From Homarus americanus (Eukaryota > Arthropoda > Malacostraca > Decapoda > Nephropidae), in the NCBI RefSeq assembly GCF_018991925.1, contig NW_024726235.1, positions 3,530,135 through 3,594,134 on the forward strand: a DNA stretch of 64,000 nucleotides. Reading direction: 5' to 3'. The notes under the pieces are model-generated. The model did no database searches and was not told the DNA's origin. It saw nothing but the letters and a program-made list of their open reading frames with translations. The position numbers and the translations under genes are program-made. Shown piece by piece: positions 35,623 to 49,457 of the stretch (within the stretch, counting starts at the first letter, position 1; each line of letters opens with the position of its first letter).

Positions 35623-35721
35623 NNNNNNNNNNNNNNNNNNNNNNNNNNNNNNNNNNNNNNNNNNNNNNNNNNNNNNNNNNNNNNNNNNNNNNNNNNNNNN
35701 NNNNNNNNNNNNNNNNNNNNN
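35623..35721. other. Assembly gap (99 N)
   Basis: Ninety-nine consecutive N. The true size is unknown if this is a placeholder gap. Frames running through it are meaningless. Confidence 0.99.
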
Positions 35722-36029
35722 GAGGAGGGAGCCTTGGCTCTGGGGGAAGTGACCACAGGATCCCCTATCAAAGATATTCCCAGTATTACTGTGGTGTGTG
35801 AATGTACACCGTCCTTGGTCTGAAAGAACGTGCAAGATACACTCAGGGAAAATGGTGGTACCAGAAGTACAATTACCGTACATAATGTTAACACCGGAGG
35901 CCCCAGAAACATCAATCTGTTACCATAAAGTCTGCGAAATGTCGCTGAATGACTGGTGGACGTATTCAAGAAAATAAAAAGAAAATTTTTTTCTAAGGGT
36001 CCTCCGTCAGCCTCGCTGGAGAGGTTATA

Positions 36030-36503
36030 GTGTCTCGTGGGCAACAAGTAACAACAATCTGGTTGATCAGGTATAGAGTCATCAAAGAAGCTTGGTCGCA
36101 CACCAACCTGCGAGGCGGAGTATATAAAGCCTGGAGCATCGACGATACGTTTAACAGACACCTCAAGTTAATCTGCTCCTTTGACAAAACAATTAAACAT
36201 AATAATCAAACAGGACTCATAAACGGTACCGACGTGGGATCTATTTCTGTAGCAGATTTCCTTTGCCCTGCCCCGCCCGACGACATCCACTCACACGAGC
36301 ACGAATACCACCAGCTGCAGGGTTTTAAGACTGCAGGACTGTGCTGCAACCCTTTATTCTGTGTCCGTGCTGACCTGACCAACGTGCAGATCACGACTCT
36401 GGACAGGACGTCAACCTTCACCACAACCCAGAGGACCTACCCGGTCGGTCCTGCTGGTGGTCCTCCCACCTTCCCAAACAGTACTTTTTTGTCAAATAAA
36501 TAA
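36030..36503 (+). CDS. Unassigned 157-codon ORF (tentative)
   Basis: An open frame of ordinary amino-acid composition, not low complexity. Its middle holds a Cys/Pro segment (D-F-L-C-P-A-P-P-D-D) and a C-C-N-P-L-F-C cluster. I recognise no domain. About one frame of this length is expected by chance in 64 kb, so coding status is uncertain. The first 80 or so bases (CTGGTTGATCAGG ... GAGGCGGAGTATATAAAGCC) have the look of a dispersed repeat, and a TATATAAA lies inside the ORF, which argues against the full frame being one gene. It lies about 300 bases downstream of the assembly gap. No splice structure or start context could be confirmed. Confidence 0.2.
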   Translation: MSRGQQVTTIWLIRYRVIKEAWSHTNLRGGVYKAWSIDDTFNRHLKLICSFDKTIKHNNQTGLINGTDVGSISVADFLCPAPPDDIHSHEHEYHQLQGFKTAGLCCNPLFCVRADLTNVQITTLDRTSTFTTTQRTYPVGPAGGPPTFPNSTFLSNK

Positions 36504-37440
36504 CAGATTAACCGGTTACTGTCGGCCATGGAAACATTGTTTCTCTCCCTACCTTTTCAGTCTCTGATATACAGTAAATCATCTCCTTTCTTTCCCTACT
36601 CCTTCGATTGCCTTATGTACCCACCAATATTTATAACAGATCAGTGATTCTGAATAAAGTGATCAGACAAGAACTTGACATCACATCTGAACACGATAGC
36701 AGCGCTTGGAGGGGCCGTGTGTGCAACAACCATGTAATCTGGGAGTCAGAGGTTAAGCCACTTCGTGACTACATAAGAGGTTGTGGCTAATGTTGTCGGT
36801 ATGTTTCCCTGAGGCCACAAAGTTGTATCCGCTTCTACCATAAAGAAGAAAAAAAATCGGAGGTATTCACTTTTCTTAAAATGTTTTCTCTCAACAAGTA
36901 AAATGATCATAAATTACAGTAACGTTCCGGTTAATCTAATTTATTCTTTGCCTCTCAATCTACAGTACACCTGTTTGGCCAATCCATCATCACGACAGTT
37001 CTAAAACAGAGATAAAATTTCACCGACAATCAATCCACCAATCTTACAGCCCTGACAGGAAGTAAAAGTCTCCCCAAACACAGCACTATCTCCTTCCCTT
37101 AGTTCTCATTCACTCCTACTTTCTACCACTACGAAGGAGGAAATTGCATGGACGACGGCGACGGTGCGGCCAGTCAGTGGTGGAGGGCGTGGGCAGGGAG
37201 GGAAGGACTCGGAGGACCTGTGGGAGTATGTGGTAAGTTCCCACCATCAACCTCATGATTAGGTTCCCTCTCCCCCGCACGACCACATCACCACCACACT
37301 TACCACAACAACACTTGCTCACTCACCACAGCCACTACACTCACTCACTAGTTCACTTACTCTCTCTACTGTAACCAAGTCAGATCCATTTACTCAATCT
37401 ACACACCACCCACTTGTCATGTCCTTAGCAAATACCCAGC
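36504..37440. other. No gene recognised
   Basis: AT-rich, then CACCAC/CTCACT-rich near 37280-37400. No supported feature. Confidence 0.45.
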
Positions 37441-37489
37441 GACCGTTGTAAGCACCCAACGTCCGCATCATGTATACCCATGACCATCA

Positions 37490-37870
37490 CAAGTATCTCA
37501 CGTACGCAGCTAGCACCCCACGTACGCCGCAAGCACCCACGTACGCCGCAAGCACCCCACGTACGCCGCAAGCACCCCACTTACGCTGCCAGCACCTCAC
37601 GTACGCCGTCAGATATCCCCAGCCCGTCCCACTGCAAGGCAAGCGTCTCACTGTCGAGTTGCAGGTCTCTGAAAGTCAACAAACCAACACCAGATATCAA
37701 GCAAAAGCAGTACATAACTCTCCAAGCACCACCAGACCGTTAAATGCACCCCACGTCCGTCAATAGCACCCCACGTCCGTCAAAAGCACCCCACGTCCGT
37801 CAAAAGCACCCCACGTCCGACACAAGAAAGGCAAGTGTCTCACGGATGAGTTGCAGGTGTGAGGATATCC
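37490..37870. repeat. Duplicated 20-bp-unit minisatellite block
   Basis: Two arrays share a 20-bp unit that has diverged: CACCCCACGTACGCCGCAAG at 37500-37612 and CACCCCACGTCCGTCAAAAG at 37747-37820. Each array is followed by a related non-repeat segment (AAGGCAAGCGTCTCAC at 37637 and AAGGCAAGTGTCTCAC at 37828, each leading to GAGTTGCAGGT). The whole block looks like an old duplication of about 190 bases. Confidence 0.85.
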
Positions 37871-38019
37871 GGCGACGGGCGCAGGTGAAGGAGGAACCGA
37901 GGTAACCGCAGCTGAAATTGCCCTGGGAACTTGCCTGTTCTGGTCCCGGCCATTGTTGTGCATCCCTCCTGCTCCTCAAGGTTAATACTTACAACACTAT
38001 ACTTTCACGAGTTTGTTCA

Positions 38020-38784
<765 letters not shown>

Positions 38785-38893
38785 ACATTGAGGGTTTTAG
38801 GTTAGTTTGGTTAGGTTAGCTTAGGCTAGGCTAGTGTTAGGGGATTTAATCTCCAGGTGAGATAAGCTGGGGGTCTAATCTCGAGGTGAACCT
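38785..38893. repeat. Foldback element with GGTTA core, right half (copy 4)
   Basis: GGTTAGTTTGGTTAGGTTAGC core followed by a right arm TTTAATCTCCAGGTGAGATAAGCTGG, matching the right arms of the other copies. The left arm is not clear. Confidence 0.55.
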
Positions 38894-39224
38894 AACTTTA
38901 CAAGAATAAAAATTACGCTAATTAAATAAAATGCGTCAAACTTCGGTCATTATATACTGAAGATTAACTGGGCAACATCGTCAGTCCTCCATGCATTGAA
39001 GGCGTATTTACACCTGAAAAACCAAAACAAACCCCAAACCCACTTGTCTTAAAGCTTAATCTGTTATTCTACCTAAGGGCTGTTCACAATTATCAAAATG
39101 TTCACGAGCACACAACCCGTACGCTGGGGGGGGGAGGGGGTATTAAGGGCCGTTGTACGCGTTAAAAAATGAGAAATACACTGTACAGTATAATGATCCA
39201 CATCTTCCACCAATTTCTTAAGGA

Positions 39225-39320
39225 GGAAGACCACAAACATATGACGAGCGGGCACAGGGATTCGAACCCGCGTTTAATTTGAGCCTAGACGACCGAGGCA
39301 CCATGTGGCAGGAGGGTCCA
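39225..39320 (-). ncRNA. RNA pol III B-box-bearing tRNA-like sequence, possible SINE head or tRNA pseudogene
   Basis: On the minus strand 39258-39268 reads GGTTCGAATCC, an exact match to the pol III B box (tRNA T-loop). Flanking CGCG...CTGTG allow only three T-stem pairs. The expected A box 30-60 bases upstream is degenerate and no full cloverleaf could be drawn, so a functional tRNA is unlikely. A tRNA-derived SINE head or a tRNA pseudogene fits better. Confidence 0.4.
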
Positions 39321-39880
39321 GCAGGCAGGCAGCAGACGACAGCCGCAATAACCCCGTGTAGTAAATCTTCATTAGTGATCTCCCTCCGTGAGCCACAAGA
39401 ATTAACAGGTTCCTCGCTCGCTCGCCGCCGCCCAGCACCACCACTGTCGGCGCCTCCTCCTTCCTCTAACACGCTTAAAATTGCCTTACAAATCATCGCG
39501 TGAGGAGGGAAGTGGCCGGGGGTTGTGATTCATTGTGGTGGATGGCTGGTCTGGTGTCCTCTGTCCACCTGCACCATGACACACCCCCCACACTATGACA
39601 CACCCCCACACACAGCACAACACCCCCCCCACACACACAGACCACACACCCCTACACAGCTAAACATACATCCTTAACATATTTATACTGCACCATTCAT
39701 TACCCCCACATAACTGAAGCTGTGAGAACGCATATAAATAGCACACTTAAGCTACCACACAAAGCTGGCGGTCGACACTGCACTGGGACTCTACTGTAAC
39801 TCATATTGTTCAAGAAATTAGTTACAGTCAGATGATAATAGGTGATGTAAGACTGCGTGAGAACCTACCCGTCATCCTAA
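39321..39880. other. No gene recognised; ACACACCCCC repeats
   Basis: CACACCCCC-type repeats at 39580-39650. Otherwise unassigned. Confidence 0.5.
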
Positions 39881-39884
39881 AGTC

Positions 39885-40260
39885 GTCTTCATTATATTTC
39901 CCATCACTATCATTATCACTATCATTATTATTTACATCACGACTACCATCAGTATTATTACTATTAAAAATCATCATGATCACCATCATTGTCATCAATA
40001 TTATCATCATTACTACTCTCATTACCATCGTCACCATCAATATCGTCATATCATCATCATCATCATTATCACCATTACTATCATTATCACCATTGCTACC
40101 ATAATCATCACTATACCATCACCATCGTCCTTATTAACACCATTCTTAATTATTACCACTGTCATCATCGTCATTCTAACATTCACTACCATCATTATTA
40201 TATTCATTTTCATCATCACCAGAGTCCTCACCATCCCATCACCACGTCACCATTACCAAC
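39885..40260. repeat. Degenerate (ATC)n / (ATT)n trinucleotide region
   Basis: CATCATTATCACCATTAC-like trinucleotide sequence across about 375 bases, giving His/Ser/Ile-rich frames on both strands. Confidence 0.85.
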
Positions 40261-42396
<2,136 letters not shown>

Positions 42397-42766
42397 CCTG
42401 GACGTATAAGACAAAGACTCATAAATTGACTAATGGATACACTGATAGATAAAAATAACAACGATAGAAACTGGTTGACTGAAAAACAAACATATACACA
42501 TACTTACAGAGCAATCACAAAGAGCTACCAATTACGGCGTCACTACCCAGTTTCATAAGTTTACCCAATCGGATTTCTCTCATTTTATGTCACCAAATCC
42601 CGCTCGTCATGCACACGTGTTGCAAGGTGAGCCACTGGTATAATTTCAATAATGAGAAGTATGTTCATGACCTCTTCACCCTGAGGCAGGTCACGAACTG
42701 TCTTCAGAGGGTCGCGGCCACTCAGCCCCGAGTTATTTATACGAGGTTTGGCTGCAAGTGTACAAT

Positions 42767-43747
42767 ATAAGAACATTAGAACATAAGAAAAAAAGGAATC
42801 TGCAATAAGCCGGTTGGCCTGTGCATGGCAGCTCCTGTCGAGAGTTACTACCACTCTCTATAATCCATGAATCTATCTAGCCTCCTTTGAAAACTTTCCA
42901 GCGTTCCAGCACTTACTACAAAGTTGCTAAGCTTGTTCCACCTGTCCACCACCCTATATGTGAACCAGTTCTTCCTATCTCCCTCCTAAACCTAAACTTA
43001 TCCAACTTAAATTCGTTGTTACGAGTCCTATCCTGCTCGGATATTATAAGAACTTTATCTATATCGCCTTTATTGATTCCTTTTCACCCACTTAAATACT
43101 ATTATATCTCCCCGTACTCTTTCTGTCTTTCTAGGGAATGCAAGTTTAGTTTCTTTAACCTATCTTGATATGGAAGGTTTCTAAGTCCCGGAATCATTTT
43201 CGTCATTCTTCGTTGCACCGACTCCAGTGAATTGATATCCATTCTATAATAAAGGCACCAGAACTGAACCGCATAATCGAGGTGCGGCCTGACTAGCGCA
43301 AGATATAGTTGCAAAAGACTCTGCACTCTTATTACTTACACTTCTAGATATAAAATCTAATACTCTGTTTGCCTTATTTCGAACATTAACGCACTGTTTT
43401 CTAGGCCGTAGGTCCGGCTTACAAGTACCCCAAAGTCTCTTTCACAAGTCGACTTCTAGGTTGATGTTGTTAATGTATACATTGACAGTATTTGTTCTTC
43501 CAATATTAAGTACGCTGCACTGGCTGGTGTTGAATTTCATTTGCCATTTTTCTGACCACTCCTGCAGTTTATTTAAATCCTCCTGTAGTGCATTTGCATC
43601 CTGCCCTGAATTAATCTGCCACCCTATTTTGGTGTCATCCGCAAACTTGCTTATGTCACTGCTGATCCCAGTATCTAGATCGTTTATGTAGATTATGAAC
43701 AAGAGTGGGCCTAGTACTGACCCCTGGGGAACCCCACTGGTTACGTA
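42767..43747 (-). mobile_element. CR1-like LINE family A, 3' kilobase, minus strand
   Basis: The longest family A copy here. Reading on the minus strand from 43747 down: [20 protein letters not shown] (codons at 43634-43645), the [11 protein letters not shown] segment, LYLALVRPHLDYAVQFW, the Lys/Arg-rich C-terminal block, GGCC palindrome and an octamer tail seen as CATAAGAA/AACATTAG at 42768-42787. Frames at 43442-43702 and 43102-43326 are separated by indels, so it is a pseudogene. It serves as the empty-site reference for the nested insertion at 10239. Confidence 0.9.
43442..43702 (-). pseudogene. Reverse transcriptase fragment (LINE family A)
   Basis: An 86-codon open remnant with [19 protein letters not shown] (the two catalytic Asp of the palm) and a [10 protein letters not shown] block. 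It is about half identical by eye to the matching part of family B. The polypeptide is cut off on both sides, so no activity is expected. Confidence 0.85.
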
Positions 43748-44700
43748 TTTTCTTGTACTGGTGACACTTTCATCTGTATCACTGCTCTTGTTTATTAAAC
43801 TCCAAGTTTTGGATAGCTAGACTTTGGATAGCTCAACTACTGAACAACTAGACCTTTGAAATTATCTGCAGCCTTTTTCTAAAATGGAATTAAAAAAAAA
43901 ATATATATATATACTCGGGGCTACTGAACAATGTTTACATCGGGTGTGGCGGGAGCTAACTCTCGGGAGACAATGACCTGCTTTGTTTAGGGGGAATTTC
44001 CATTTTGAACTTGTGAAGACGCTGCACAAGTGACTCAACCACAAGCCATAGCCCACCAAGAAGCTTGTTGCCACAGGCTGCTCCTTTGTTATTCGTCAAA
44101 ACTTCCTTCTTTTATCCAGGTCGAGTCTAAGGACATAAAATTCGGGAGAGAGTCATCCTCACTTGTATACGGATTAGCTTATAACAGAACGGCCCAGATG
44201 GACGAAAGTTTCAGTAGTAATAATTTTTCTTCAAGTCTGGTTGGTTTAGCGGTAAAAAAAATCTAAATTAAGACATGCTGAAGGATATAAGCTAAAACAT
44301 CAATCTAAACCAAAGCTTCTGAAACTTCAACATCTACACTGAAGTCTATTAAGCTACAACATCCAGACACAACATTTACAACACCTCATCAAAACCATAA
44401 ACCCACCATTAACAATAACGCTTAAACCAAAGTCAACTACACGACACAAGGTTCAGAGCAAAGCAAACTCGGCCGCAGCGTCCAGAACTGAAACATGCTG
44501 GACCGAGACGACCTACATTCTCTAGGATGGAGGAGGTAACGTAATTAACTGATGAATCACGTGGTGGGCAGGAAATACTCTCGGCGCCCTTCACAGACAA
44601 AGCTTCGGTCTCCAATAGGGGACGCCAGGGAGAACAGTGCGAAGGGGTAATTGGGAGAAAAGGTGATGGGGAGGATAGATGATTGAGTGCCCGAAGGACA
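43748..44700. other. No gene recognised
   Basis: Unique-looking sequence with a short TA run near 43899-43910. No supported feature. Confidence 0.45.
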
Positions 44701-44930
44701 GTCTGAAGAGATGATGGGGAGGATCATGAGAGAGAGAGAGAGAGAGACGAAGGTAAGGGAGGATGAAGTGAGGGAGACTAAGGGAGGATGAGGTAACACG
44801 CCGGGCGCCAGGCAGGTACGACAACTTCAGGATCTGGGAGGGAGGAAGGGAGAGAGGGAGGGAGAGGGGGAGGGAGGGAGATGGGGGAAGGGGGGATGGA
44901 GGGAGGGACTGGTCAGACCGGAGGGTGGGT
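44700..44930. repeat. Purine-rich (GGGA/GA) tract
   Basis: GAGAGAGA at 44727-44746 and GGGAGGGAGG-type sequence at 44750-44915. The pyrimidine strand encodes only low-complexity frames. Confidence 0.85.
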
Positions 44931-44979
44931 CGAATTCCACCTGGTCCACCTCTTCTACCTGCCGCTGTCAGGGTTCACC

Positions 44980-45420
44980 ACCCACACCCTACACATCCTA
45001 TACCCACATCCTACATCTACATCCTATACCCACACCCTACATTCACACCCTACATCCACATCCTACATCTACATCCTATACCCACACCCTACATTCACAC
45101 CCTACATCCACATCTTACATCACATCCTACACCCACATCCTAAACCCATGCTCTACACATCCTACACCCACACCCTGCACATTCTATATCCACACCCTTC
45201 ACCCACACTCTACACATCTTACACCCACATCTTACACCCACACCCTACACCTACACCCTACACCCAAACTCTACACTTCCTACACCCACATCCTACACTC
45301 CACCCTACACCTGCTACAATCTAAACTTTGACATCTTACACCCACATCTTACACCCACACCCTACACCTACACCCTACACCCAAACTCTACACTTCCTAC
45401 ACCCACATCCTACACCTACA
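44980..45420. repeat. CACCCTACAC/CACATCCTAC minisatellite
   Basis: Units of about 12 bases (CCTACACCCACA, CCTACATCTACA) over 440 bases, with a larger repeated segment: 45215-45300 and 45336-45415 share the same order of variants. Confidence 0.9.
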
Positions 45421-45589
45421 CATCCCATATTTACGAAATCCTAAACGACAAAATCTAATTACTCATAAAAAAATGGAAAAAAATCCTGCCAGTTTCATTA
45501 TTTTCAAGTCCTAGTGTTTTGAGAGGTTGGGTTGGGTTGGTGCTTTCAGCCACAGCACCTTGTAAACAAAGTCCTAGTATATTTAACCT

Positions 45590-45660
<71 letters not shown>
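45590..45660. repeat. (CA)n microsatellite
   Basis: Uninterrupted CA repeat of 35 units. Confidence 0.98.
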
Positions 45661-46200
45661 ATAATAATTGGTACATTATCGATATTAGAAGGCCACCACA
45701 AGACTGTATGTGCTGTGTGTGTTTGTACCATACAGTATACTTACACCTGGAGTAACAGATAGAGAATGTTGTGAAGTTTGTGAGTCTAGCTGATGATAAT
45801 GTTACAGGACACATTTATGTTGGGAATGCCTTTTAAAAGTTGCAAAAAAAAAAAAAAAAACAATTCCCAAACGTTTAGAACTTTGTGAAACGTGCTCGAA
45901 ACTCTCTGAAACGTGTTCTGTACTAATAACAGCAAGTTCAGAATCAGGGACACTTTTGAGAACTGTTAAAGAGGTGTTCATAGCTACAGGAAGTAAGTCT
46001 ACAGCTCGTTCGTGTTCTGAACCACCGACACGAGCTCATGACAAATTAAAACGTGTTCTAAAGTCTCCTTAGTGTTTGGAAATATTGGAAGTGTGTTCAG
46101 GCCTTCGAGTCGGAGGTTCCCAGCGTGTGCAACTGTATCTGGGCCGTCGTCAGTCACCTTGGCGGTATCGGGTGTCCCTAGGCGTCGCTCAGGCTGCCTC
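45661..46200. other. No gene recognised; poly(A) run
   Basis: A run of about 18 A at 45844-45861 followed by AACGTGTTCT/GAAACGTG phrases (45880-46060) that recur weakly. No supported gene. Confidence 0.45.
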
Positions 46201-46204
46201 TCTC

Positions 46205-46625
46205 CCTACCCAAACCACCTACACCTCCCACCTCCCCCCCCAAAAAACCTTCACTTACATCACCCATACCCTCCTCCCCACCCACAACTAATCACACCAC
46301 TTGCACCTACATCATCCATACCCTCCCCACCCACACCACCCACACCACCTGCACCCACATCACCCATACCTCCACCCACACCACCCACACCACCTGCACC
46401 TACATCACCCACACCTCACCTCCCCCACTCCACACACCACCCACACCACCTGCACCTACATCACCCATACCTCCCCTCCCCCACCTACACCACCCACACC
46501 ACCTGCACCTACATCACCCATACCTCCTCTCCCCCACCTACACCACCTGCACCCACATCACCCACACTACCAGCTCTCACGACACCCCCTACGTACCCAA
46601 ACATTAATCTAAAACACCTAGGCCC
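46205..46625. repeat. CACCCACACCACCTGCACCTACAT minisatellite
   Basis: Units of CACCTGCACCTACATCACCC plus CATACC(T/C)CC recur six or seven times with variable spacers. The 198-codon Pro/Thr-rich frame is a product of this array. Confidence 0.9.
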
Positions 46626-46759
46626 ACACTTACCTCCCCTTACCTACGCCCCAGCTATCCACACTTAACAGCTTCCCTTCCACCTCATTGACAACCTCCC
46701 ATCCACCATCCATTCCCAATTAATCCTCTCATCCGTTCACGCCCATGTTTCATCCACTC

Positions 46760-47170
46760 AACCAATGTTTCTTTCAGCCTTCTTAGTTTCCTACTCCTCC
46801 TCCCTCTTCTTCCTTCTCCTCTTCTTAGCCTTCTCCCGCCTCCCCCCTCATTGCTTCCTCTCTCTCTTCTTCCCCTCTTAGCTTCCTTCCTCCTCTCCCC
46901 TCTTCTTAGCTTTCTCCCTCCCCTCCCCTCTCGTTAGCTTTTCTTCTCTACGTTTATTTTAGCCTTTCCCTTCCTCTCTCTCTCTCAGCTTCCGCCACTC
47001 TCTTCCCACTCCTTCGACTCCCTAAACTCATCCTCACTCTCCCTCGAACCTCTTCCTTATCTCTTCAATATTCCTCTCTCTTCATCCCCATCCCGCATTT
47101 CTCTTCCCACTCGCCCTGTCCCAGCTCTCCCTCCACCCCACCCTCTCTCTCTCTCTCTCTCTCTCTAGGG
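46760..47170. repeat. Pyrimidine-rich tract ending in (CT)n
   Basis: TCTTCTCCCTC-type sequence with TTCTTAGC(T/C)TTC repeats near 46825, 46878 and 46906, ending in (CT)n at 47143-47166. Confidence 0.85.
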
Positions 47171-47256
47171 CACCACAGACTAGGTCCATATTTTCTCACT
47201 AAAGCCGCCTTGCTGCCCTGTAATCCCCTGGCTCTCTCCCCCTCTCTTTATCGCCC

Positions 47257-47257
<1 letters not shown>

Positions 47258-47309
<52 letters not shown>
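47258..47309. repeat. (GA)n microsatellite
   Basis: Uninterrupted GA repeat of 26 units. Confidence 0.97.
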
Positions 47310-47310
<1 letters not shown>

Positions 47311-47591
47311 ACAATGAATGATGTATATGAGCGTAAGTCACTTTGCATCAATCGACAGACCGATCCAACACCAATTACAGTTGTTATCAGTCAACCCGTA
47401 ATACATGACAGTCAGTTTGCTTTTAACAGTAACGCGAGTATTATGTGTTGGCAGTCAAGGAGTACACAGTTATTTCGCACTACCCGACAGTTTACTTGTA
47501 TACTAATAACTAAACAGCATTCATTCACCTCTCTACAACTGTTTATACCACCTAACAGTCACAAATAACGGCAGACTGTCATCCTGTATCT

Positions 47592-47729
47592 TCTAACAGT
47601 CACCCACCACCACCCTACATTCACCACTAACAGTAGACAGTTTTGCAGTCATCCATCACCACCCGACAGCCACCACTAACAGTAGACAGTTTTGCAGTCA
47701 TCCATCACCACCCGACAGCCACCACTAAC
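47592..47729. repeat. 49-bp tandem repeat, two exact copies plus a degraded third
   Basis: Copies at 47632-47680 and 47681-47729 are identical. A weaker copy precedes them from about 47592. Exact identity suggests recent duplication. Confidence 0.93.
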
Positions 47730-48580
47730 AATAACATCATTTGTTTACACCTGAGGCTGGCACTCACTACCTGCCTATACGTTATTTTTTGTACAGTGCA
47801 CTATACATATTTCCTACCAACATATCTTGTGACCGGACGAGTGAGGATTTAGCCAATAGAATTCCATTAGCACTTTTGGGAAAATAGATGAAAAAACATT
47901 GATTCTATGTTCAATTTTATTATATGAGGGAAAATATTTTATATGATTTTTTTTTTATAACGAGAATACGAGGCAACACTGTAAACGCATGGTCCTATGA
48001 TACGACAGGATTAGGGACATGTTAAAAAGAATAGAAAAAAAAGCGTGGTATGTGTTCACTTGTTATTCCAGGGACATATGTATTCATGGAAACTTATACA
48101 AAAATAAAATCCGCTCTTAATGTCCTTCGTATGAAACTGTCGCGCTGGGAAATGGTTGTTTTGGATCATTTCTCAAGCGTCAGCTCTGATAACTACCGCC
48201 TTGTGACAACCTCTCCAGCCTCGCCTACCTGATGTTTCGCCTTCCTCGCCTCTCTCCCAGCCAAGTCAAGAAACCGTTGGTTGCCCGTTTACAACAACTA
48301 GTACTAGAAGCTGTTATTACTACAACAAATATATAAACTCACTACATCACTGTTAATTTCACAAAGTTAATACTGTACTAACTTAGCTGTCGGAACTTCG
48401 CTTCAAGTCAAGTTGTTTGTTATGTTAGTGTTCAAAATTAACTCATTAAAGCGCATTACTTCTACAATAATTATACTTTCTAACTTGTTTTATAGCTGCC
48501 GACAATGCAGCTTTGGATGAGTATAAATAATCTTTAATTTACGCTAAAATCGAACTTTTCCTCTCGTCATGCCACGCTGC
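47730..48580. other. No gene recognised
   Basis: AT-rich. No supported feature. Confidence 0.45.
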
Positions 48581-48650
48581 TCCAGGACCGAGGTGTTTAC
48601 ACTAGTCGTCTTGGCCAGTACCACTGAACCCAAGACACTTCGGTCCTGGA
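48581..48650. other. 70-nt hairpin-forming inverted repeat
   Basis: Arms TCCAGGACCGAGGTGT and ACACTTCGGTCCTGGA pair over 16 bases with one G-T type mismatch. A second pairing (GTCTTGG with CCAAGAC) lies inside, with an 11-base bulge on the left arm and a loop of about 15 bases. It could be a structured RNA precursor, a small foldback, or the remnant of a palindromic element. Confidence 0.55.
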
Positions 48651-49439
48651 AAATTTATCTGTTGACATTTCTCATCGTCGTGTTGGCCTAAATGTTTTGG
48701 TTTTACAGATTTTCGTACAGGACACAGTACATCGGCTAGGCTGCAGGTTTTAACATAAAGTGGCCATTCAAAAGCTTATCAGTTGCAGGGTATTTTATCT
48801 AACAACGGTTATTAATTTCGAAGGTTTATTTAAATTAGTGAATATGGCCTGGGACGTGTCTCAGACCGGGTATTTTAAAACTTAACCTAACGTACCCAAC
48901 CCTAATTTAAACTTCACCGCAAAGCCGTAAACTACAACGCTTAGTCTTAGCTCTGCCGGGGTGGTGAGATGTGCGGTGGAGGATATAGGGGAGGGAGAAT
49001 AATCGGCCAAAACTTAATTGGGTGATCCATTAGTTGGGTGGTTGAGGCAGCAGCCACTCACACATTTACATTTCCGGGCGGCTGTGTAATCTGGAGATAC
49101 AGTCGCGGGACATAAGTATTTATCACATTCCAAGATGGCAGCCGTTTATTTGCATTTCAAACGCGATAAATTCAGATATTGTTGAAAATAGGTATTTATG
49201 TTTGTTAAAACCATAATTTTTGTAAACATACCTTCTTTTTCTTTCCAAACATATTAACAAAACGTTCCATCAACAGTGGTTTATAGAATTTTGCAAACTT
49301 TTGTCACGTGGAATTCCTTCTGATATGTCCAAGGCACGACCAGTGGGAGCTCTTGACCAATGGTTCCTCTGTACTCGGGCATATTTGCTTCAATGGTTAA
49401 TCCTACGCTAAACTGTGGCGTACCGGGAGCATGGAACGA
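48651..49439. other. No gene recognised
   Basis: Unique-looking AT-rich sequence. A short CTTAACCTAACG patch near 48882. Confidence 0.45.
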
Positions 49440-49457
49440 GAGAGAGAGAGAGAGAGA
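49440..49457. repeat. Short (GA)n
   Basis: About nine GA units. Confidence 0.9.

Noticed and set aside
35571..36161. 196-codon minus-strand frame
   Set aside because: It runs through 99 N, so its openness is not real evidence.
44220..44265. tRNA A-box-like GGTTTAGCGG
   Set aside because: No B box or cloverleaf follows at the right distance.
46072..46668. 198-codon Pro/Thr/His-rich frame
   Set aside because: It is the translation of a CACCCACACCACCTGC minisatellite; other frames are also open.
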